From: Pseudomonadota bacterium
GTDB lineage: Bacteria > Pseudomonadota > Gammaproteobacteria > UBA5335
Length of the DNA: 64,000 bases
Assembly (NCBI GenBank): GCA_034189865.1
Contig: JAXHTV010000011.1
Coordinates: 1-64,000 of the forward strand
Direction of reading: 5' to 3'
The notes under the pieces were generated by a model. It made no database searches. It saw nothing but the letters and a program-made list of their open reading frames with translations, and was not told where the DNA came from. Each line of letters opens with the position of its first letter. Positions within the stretch are counted from its first letter, which is position 1. Both the position numbers and the translations under genes were made by a program. Shown piece after piece: positions 60,961-64,000 of the stretch.

Positions 60961-61311
60961 CTAAATGGCGAGCGCCGGTATCCAGTGCGGACTGCTGATG
61001 GCAATCAGGGTGATGGACGAAAACGTCCAAAACAATTTGCGATATCTGGCTCGGAAATAAGGATTGCCGCAGACGCAATCGGGTTTGCAACGCTCCATTG
61101 GGCGAAAAAGTTGGGTGGCGAGCAGCAAAAAACTCAAGCCGGCAACGAGCATGAAGATCGGTCGGTACGCTTCCAGCGCGGTGAGTCGATTCACCCAAAC
61201 GCCCGCGGGGTCGACGATAAGCAAGACAAGCGCGCCCGCGCAGCACGCCGACGCGGCGACACCGGCGGTCAATCCTGTGGCCAAGCCTATCCATGCGCCT
61301 TGGTGGTTCAT
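60961..61311 (-). CDS. MerT-like mercuric ion transport protein, orphan
   Basis: A 116-residue inner-membrane protein matching MerT in length and pattern. It has three helices, the vicinal cysteine pair C23-C24 in helix 1 (GVAASACCAGALVLLIV), the conserved NRLTALEAYRPIF loop and the cytoplasmic cysteines C75, C79 and C81 (RCKPDCVCGNPYFRARYRKLFW). MerT imports Hg(II) passed from periplasmic MerP. No merP, merA or merR gene is nearby, so it may handle another soft metal. Start ATG 61311 follows AAGGGGAA; the longer upstream frame is rejected. It is divergent from the sterol desaturase-like gene. Confidence 0.88.
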   Translation of the reverse strand: MNHQGAWIGLATGLTAGVAASACCAGALVLLIVDPAGVWVNRLTALEAYRPIFMLVAGLSFLLLATQLFRPMERCKPDCVCGNPYFRARYRKLFWTFSSITLIAISSPHWIPALAI

Positions 61312-61337
61312 GAATTCCCCTTGCTTATCGGCGGCGT

Positions 61338-61368
61338 ATTCTACGTCAGATAGACTTTCCCGATCCAA
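61338..61368 (-). promoter_or_regulatory. Candidate MerR-type promoter for the MerT-like gene
   Basis: Read on the minus strand, TTGGAT (61363-61368) and TAGAAT (61338-61343) are separated by 19 bases. That overlong spacing is characteristic of promoters activated by MerR-family regulators. The spacer holds only a weak dyad (GTCTATCTGAC). No merR gene lies within the window, so this is a weak call. Confidence 0.3.
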
Positions 61369-61470
61369 TGCTGAAGCATCGATCGTGAAATTCTGCGGGC
61401 CGGTTTGCGATCCCCACGAGAACAGGCCTTTCATTATCCTGTTACGCTCGGAAAAGTCACCGGGATGGTG

Positions 61471-62358
61471 ATGCCGGCTATGGAAACCATCACAATGAAC
61501 GAGCTCAGCATTCGGCTGATTGCCTTCGTAACCGTTTTTGGTGTGATGGCAGCGTGGGAGACGTGGCATCCCCGGCGCCGGCACCGGGCCATCAGCCGCC
61601 CACGGCGTTGGATACACAATTTGGCCTTGTTTGGGCTGAACAGTCTATTGCTTCGCTTGATATTTCCGGCCGCTGCGGTGGGTTTTGCCGCCTTTTCTCA
61701 GCGACAAGGGTGGGGGCTGTTCAACTATCTTTCCTGGCCTATGATGGTTGAGGTGGTGATCGCTGTTGTCGTGCTGGATTTTTTCATCTGGTTGCAGCAT
61801 GTGATGTTTCACGCCGTCCCCTTTTTCTGGCGTTTCCATCGGGTCCATCACGCCGATTTAGATTTTGACGTCACCACGGGTCTCCGGTTTCATCCTGCCG
61901 AAATCGTGATTTCGATGCTGATCAAGTGGGTGGCCATGGCAGCTTTGGGGCCGGCGGTGGTTGCGGTGGTTGTGTTCGAGGTGGTGCTCAACGCGGCCTC
62001 GATATTCAACCATTCCAACGCGCGACTGCCGTCTCTGGCAGACTGCCTGATTCGGCTCGTTGTGGTGACCCCCGACATGCATCGGGTTCACCATTCGATC
62101 GAGCAACACGAGACCAACAGTAATTTCGGGTTTTGCCTGCCGTGGTGGGATCGCCTGCTCGGTACCTACCGGGCAACACCCGCCCGCGGGCATGAGCGGA
62201 TGGTTCTCGGGCTCGACGCCATCCGTGATGAGCGACAATGCGTCACGCTCCCTGGTGTACTGCTGCTGCCGTTCAAAGCGGGGGCCGACAGCTATGCGCT
62301 GGGTCGGCGAAATTGGACGGGTTCTTCGGCCGGCGGGGACCCCCATCAAGATCGCTAA
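61471..62358 (+). CDS. Sterol desaturase/fatty acid hydroxylase family membrane protein
   Basis: A 295-residue integral membrane di-iron protein. The histidine clusters of the family are LQHVMFH, WRFHRVHHADLDFDVTTGLRFHP, NHSNARLP and MHRVHHSIEQHETNSNFG, together providing the eight or nine histidine ligands. Helices flank these clusters (LSIRLIAFVTVFGVMAAWE, MVEVVIAVVVLDFFIW, AAVVAVVVFEVVLNA-like). Such enzymes hydroxylate or desaturate lipids, sterols or carotenoids. The substrate is unknown. Start could be 61471 or 61495. It is divergent from the MerT-like gene and ends about 150 bases before the cytochrome c gene. Confidence 0.88.
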   Translation: MPAMETITMNELSIRLIAFVTVFGVMAAWETWHPRRRHRAISRPRRWIHNLALFGLNSLLLRLIFPAAAVGFAAFSQRQGWGLFNYLSWPMMVEVVIAVVVLDFFIWLQHVMFHAVPFFWRFHRVHHADLDFDVTTGLRFHPAEIVISMLIKWVAMAALGPAVVAVVVFEVVLNAASIFNHSNARLPSLADCLIRLVVVTPDMHRVHHSIEQHETNSNFGFCLPWWDRLLGTYRATPARGHERMVLGLDAIRDERQCVTLPGVLLLPFKAGADSYALGRRNWTGSSAGGDPHQDR

Positions 62359-62507
62359 CTGGCTGGCCCGCATGGCATTGTTTTTCCGCCGGGCCGATGC
62401 CATTATGTGGCCGCGCCGGGCATGACGGCCCTGCGATAATGGGGATTTATCCGGAACCCATTTTGTATTTCACGCCGAATTTTCGGCGACAGCCTAGGCA
62501 ATGAAAG

Positions 62508-62822
62508 ATGAAGAAAATGTTGATCCAGGGAACAATCGGTGTCTTGATGATGGCGGCTGCCGGAGCCACGATGGCCGCAGATGTCGAGGCGGGTAAAGCC
62601 AAAGCCGCTGCATGCGCCGGTTGCCATGGCGCCAATTTCCAAGGTATGCCTCCGACTTTCCCCTCCTTGGTCGGTAAGGATGCCGAATATCTGACGGCGC
62701 AACTGAAAGCCTTTAAGAGCGGTGAAAGGGACAACGCAATCATGAAAAACATGGTTGTCGGTCTTTCGGACCAGGATATGGTCAACATTTCCGCGTACCT
62801 GAGTTCCTTGCCGGCGGAGTAA
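62508..62822 (+). CDS. Small class I cytochrome c
   Basis: A 104-residue periplasmic cytochrome. The signal peptide is MLIQGTIGVLMMAAAGATMAA, the heme motif C36-A-G-C39-H40 follows immediately, and the axial methionine is probably in IMKNMVVGLSDQDM. The segment FPSLVGKDAEYLTAQLKAFKSGERDNAIM and the final MVNISAYLSSLPAE match cytochrome c553/c4-half-like proteins. It carries electrons between membrane complexes and terminal oxidases or peroxidases. A GC-rich stem-loop follows the stop. No oxidase gene is adjacent. Confidence 0.93.
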   Translation: MKKMLIQGTIGVLMMAAAGATMAADVEAGKAKAAACAGCHGANFQGMPPTFPSLVGKDAEYLTAQLKAFKSGERDNAIMKNMVVGLSDQDMVNISAYLSSLPAE

Positions 62823-62834
62823 GTCAGAATTTAG

Positions 62835-62863
62835 CCCGGAGGTGATGGGTTCATCTCCGGGCC
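62835..62863 (+). terminator. Stem-loop after the cytochrome c gene
   Basis: GCCCGGAG (62835-62842) and CTCCGGGC (62856-62863) form a perfect 8-bp stem with a 13-base loop, 13 bases after the cytochrome stop codon. No long T-tract follows, so it could be a weak terminator or a stabilising 3' hairpin. The DjlA-like gene starts 41 bases further on. Confidence 0.55.
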
Positions 62864-62903
62864 TGACGACTCTCATTCAAACTTCTCAGAGACGAAACCT
62901 GGC

Positions 62904-63692
62904 ATGCCAAGTCCTTGGGGAAAAGTGATCGGCGGAATGTTCGGCTTTTTGGTTGGCCGCTATTTGGGCATGCTATCCGGAGTGGCCGTCGGTCATGTGC
63001 TTGATCTCACTTTGGACCAGCATCGGGTCCGTTTGAGGAAGCCTGTCAGCGGTGACATCGATCCGGTCTATTTCGATGTGGCCTATGGGCTTTTGGGGTA
63101 TTTGGCCAAAGCCGATGGCCGCGTATCGCGCGCCGAGATTCAATTTGCCGAGTCTGTGATGGCGCAAATGCGGCTCGATTCCCGGGCGCGCAGCGAAGCC
63201 ATCGAACGATTCGCCGTCGGCAAAAGTGCGGATTTCGATATCCAAAGTGCACTTTCGGCATTCGCTTCCCGTTATCGGCAGGAGCTTGACGTGGCCAGGA
63301 CGTTGCTCGAGATGCTCGTCCAAATGGCCTATGCCGATGGTCCGCCAAGTTCGCGCCAGTCGAGTTTGCTGCGACACATTCAGCGGGCGATCCATCTGTC
63401 CGACTTCGAACTCAAACGACTGGAGGCATTGGTTGGCGCACGGTACGAAAAACGGAACCGCCCCGCGTCGCGGCCGGTGGGCGATTTGGTGTCCGCCTAT
63501 GAGCTTTTGGGCGTCTCCCCCGGGGCATCGGAAAGCGAGGTGAAGCGATCGTATCGTCGAATGATCAGCCAGCATCATCCCGATAAGCTCATTTCCAAAG
63601 GGTTCTCGGAGGAACGGCTAAAAAAGGCGGCAGAGAAGACCCGGGAAATTCGCCATGCGTACGAAACCATTCGACTGCGCCGCGGGTTCTGA
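62904..63692 (+). CDS. djlA: TerB/J-domain co-chaperone, DjlA-like
   Basis: A 262-residue protein with an N-terminal hydrophobic glycine-rich helix (VIGGMFGFLVGRYLGMLSGVAVG), a TerB-like helical domain (about 50-170, YGLLGYLAKADGRVSRAEIQFAESVM) and a C-terminal J domain (SAYELLGVSPGASESEVKRSYRRMISQHHPDKL, with the HPD triad). This is the architecture of DjlA, a membrane-anchored DnaK partner. The HPD motif is intact, so it should stimulate DnaK ATPase. It lies downstream of the cytochrome gene and is convergent with the CopD-like gene. Confidence 0.92.
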   Translation: MPSPWGKVIGGMFGFLVGRYLGMLSGVAVGHVLDLTLDQHRVRLRKPVSGDIDPVYFDVAYGLLGYLAKADGRVSRAEIQFAESVMAQMRLDSRARSEAIERFAVGKSADFDIQSALSAFASRYRQELDVARTLLEMLVQMAYADGPPSSRQSSLLRHIQRAIHLSDFELKRLEALVGARYEKRNRPASRPVGDLVSAYELLGVSPGASESEVKRSYRRMISQHHPDKLISKGFSEERLKKAAEKTREIRHAYETIRLRRGF

Positions 63693-63720
63693 AACGGGGC
63701 GGTTGCGGCTTGCCGGCGGA

Positions 63721-64000
63721 TTATCCTCGCAAGCCGGCTACGATGATCACCAAAATCACACCGAGTATGAGGTTGATCTCCACGCCCATTCGGATCTGCG
63801 CCAGATATTGCCCTGCGGCGGCGAAGTCCTCTTTTTCCACGCTGTTGCGTAAGCCCCGAAGCGGGCCGAAATACAGGCGCATAAAAAGGAGAATCATCAC
63901 CAAGCCCATGCCTTGCATGATGTGTATGGCGTTGTCGACATATTCCATGCCGCCCCATTGGATAAAAATAATCCAGTAGCCTGACAGGGGCAGGAGAATG
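63721..64000 (-). CDS. CopD-like small membrane protein, 5' end beyond the window
   Basis: A minus-strand frame that is open from the window edge down to 63721. Its visible part (92 codons) starts ILLPLSGYWIIFIQWGGMEY, where the LP-x-S/T-G-Y/F-W motif is typical of CopD/DUF2269-like four-helix proteins, and contains two membrane helices (HIMQGMGLVMILLFMRLYFG and EINLILGVILVIIVAGLRG) joined by a charged loop. The start codon lies outside. An internal ATG at 63948 would give a 75-residue protein but would cut the motif, so I read it as partial. Possible copper-related role, uncertain. Confidence 0.6.
   Translation of the reverse strand, partial: ILLPLSGYWIIFIQWGGMEYVDNAIHIMQGMGLVMILLFMRLYFGPLRGLRNSVEKEDFAAAGQYLAQIRMGVEINLILGVILVIIVAGLRG

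Overview
The window looks like a chromosomal segment of a GC-rich gammaproteobacterium. The evidence is the family set (AmpG-like, DjlA-like, YggX, Tas, TrmB, ThiS-ThiG, SirB2), two intact tRNA genes, and the absence of phage structural genes, transposases or CRISPR repeats. Metabolic markers suggest an organism with C1 or inorganic-substrate capability: a complete pqqABCDE operon, a glutathione-dependent formaldehyde pair (S-(hydroxymethyl)glutathione dehydrogenase plus S-formylglutathione hydrolase), an autotroph-type phosphoribulokinase, and a lone subunit C of a particulate methane/ammonia (copper membrane) monooxygenase. No RuBisCO, pmoA/pmoB, methanol dehydrogenase or other PQQ enzyme is visible here, so the lifestyle remains an inference.

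Layout. 0-9 kb: MarR regulator divergent from a class IV aminotransferase, a GNAT, an operon of phospholipase D-like, VTT/TVP38 membrane and EEP-nuclease-fold proteins, an exported monoheme protein, a Mrr-like nuclease and a TIGR00027-type methyltransferase. 9-16 kb: DUF502, YjbQ, an FAD oxidoreductase, the formaldehyde genes, and the AmmeMemoRadiSam A/B/radical-SAM triad around a palindromic divergent promoter region. 16-23 kb: SirB2, sirtuin, EamA transporter, an autotransporter with a decayed GDSL-like passenger, an AT-richer lipoprotein locus, an MBL hydrolase and a second VTT protein. 23-27 kb: the PmoC/AmoC homologue behind a PAS histidine kinase on the same strand, then a phosphodiesterase. 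27-36 kb: hotdog protein, purple acid phosphatase-like enzyme, SDR, YcnI-type copper-binding protein, transglutaminase-like protein, pqqEDCBA and argB.

36-50 kb is mostly housekeeping: pyrE, xthA, an AmpG-like transporter, a Rieske protein, an ABC exporter, tas, prk, trmB, thiG/thiS, tRNA-Gly, AsmA, mutY, yggX and tRNA-Phe. 50-64 kb is more accessory: lipase-like protein, a three-repeat coiled-coil protein, an 82-residue protein behind a near-consensus sigma-54 promoter with upstream repeated half-sites, GDPD, esterase, an orphan ParA-like ATPase, SulP, a VOC gene remnant beside a long palindrome, an orphan MerT, a sterol-desaturase-family protein, cytochrome c, a DjlA-like protein and a truncated CopD-like membrane protein.

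Most notable: (1) the stand-alone PmoC/AmoC with all six expected metal-ligand residues at family spacing, linked in orientation to a sensor kinase; (2) the sigma-54 promoter and small helical protein; (3) the AmmeMemoRadiSam triad with a perfect palindrome in its divergent control region; (4) the PLD-VTT-EEP operon; (5) the autotransporter whose esterase-like passenger has lost its catalytic motifs. All calls come from reading the sequence; no database search was run.
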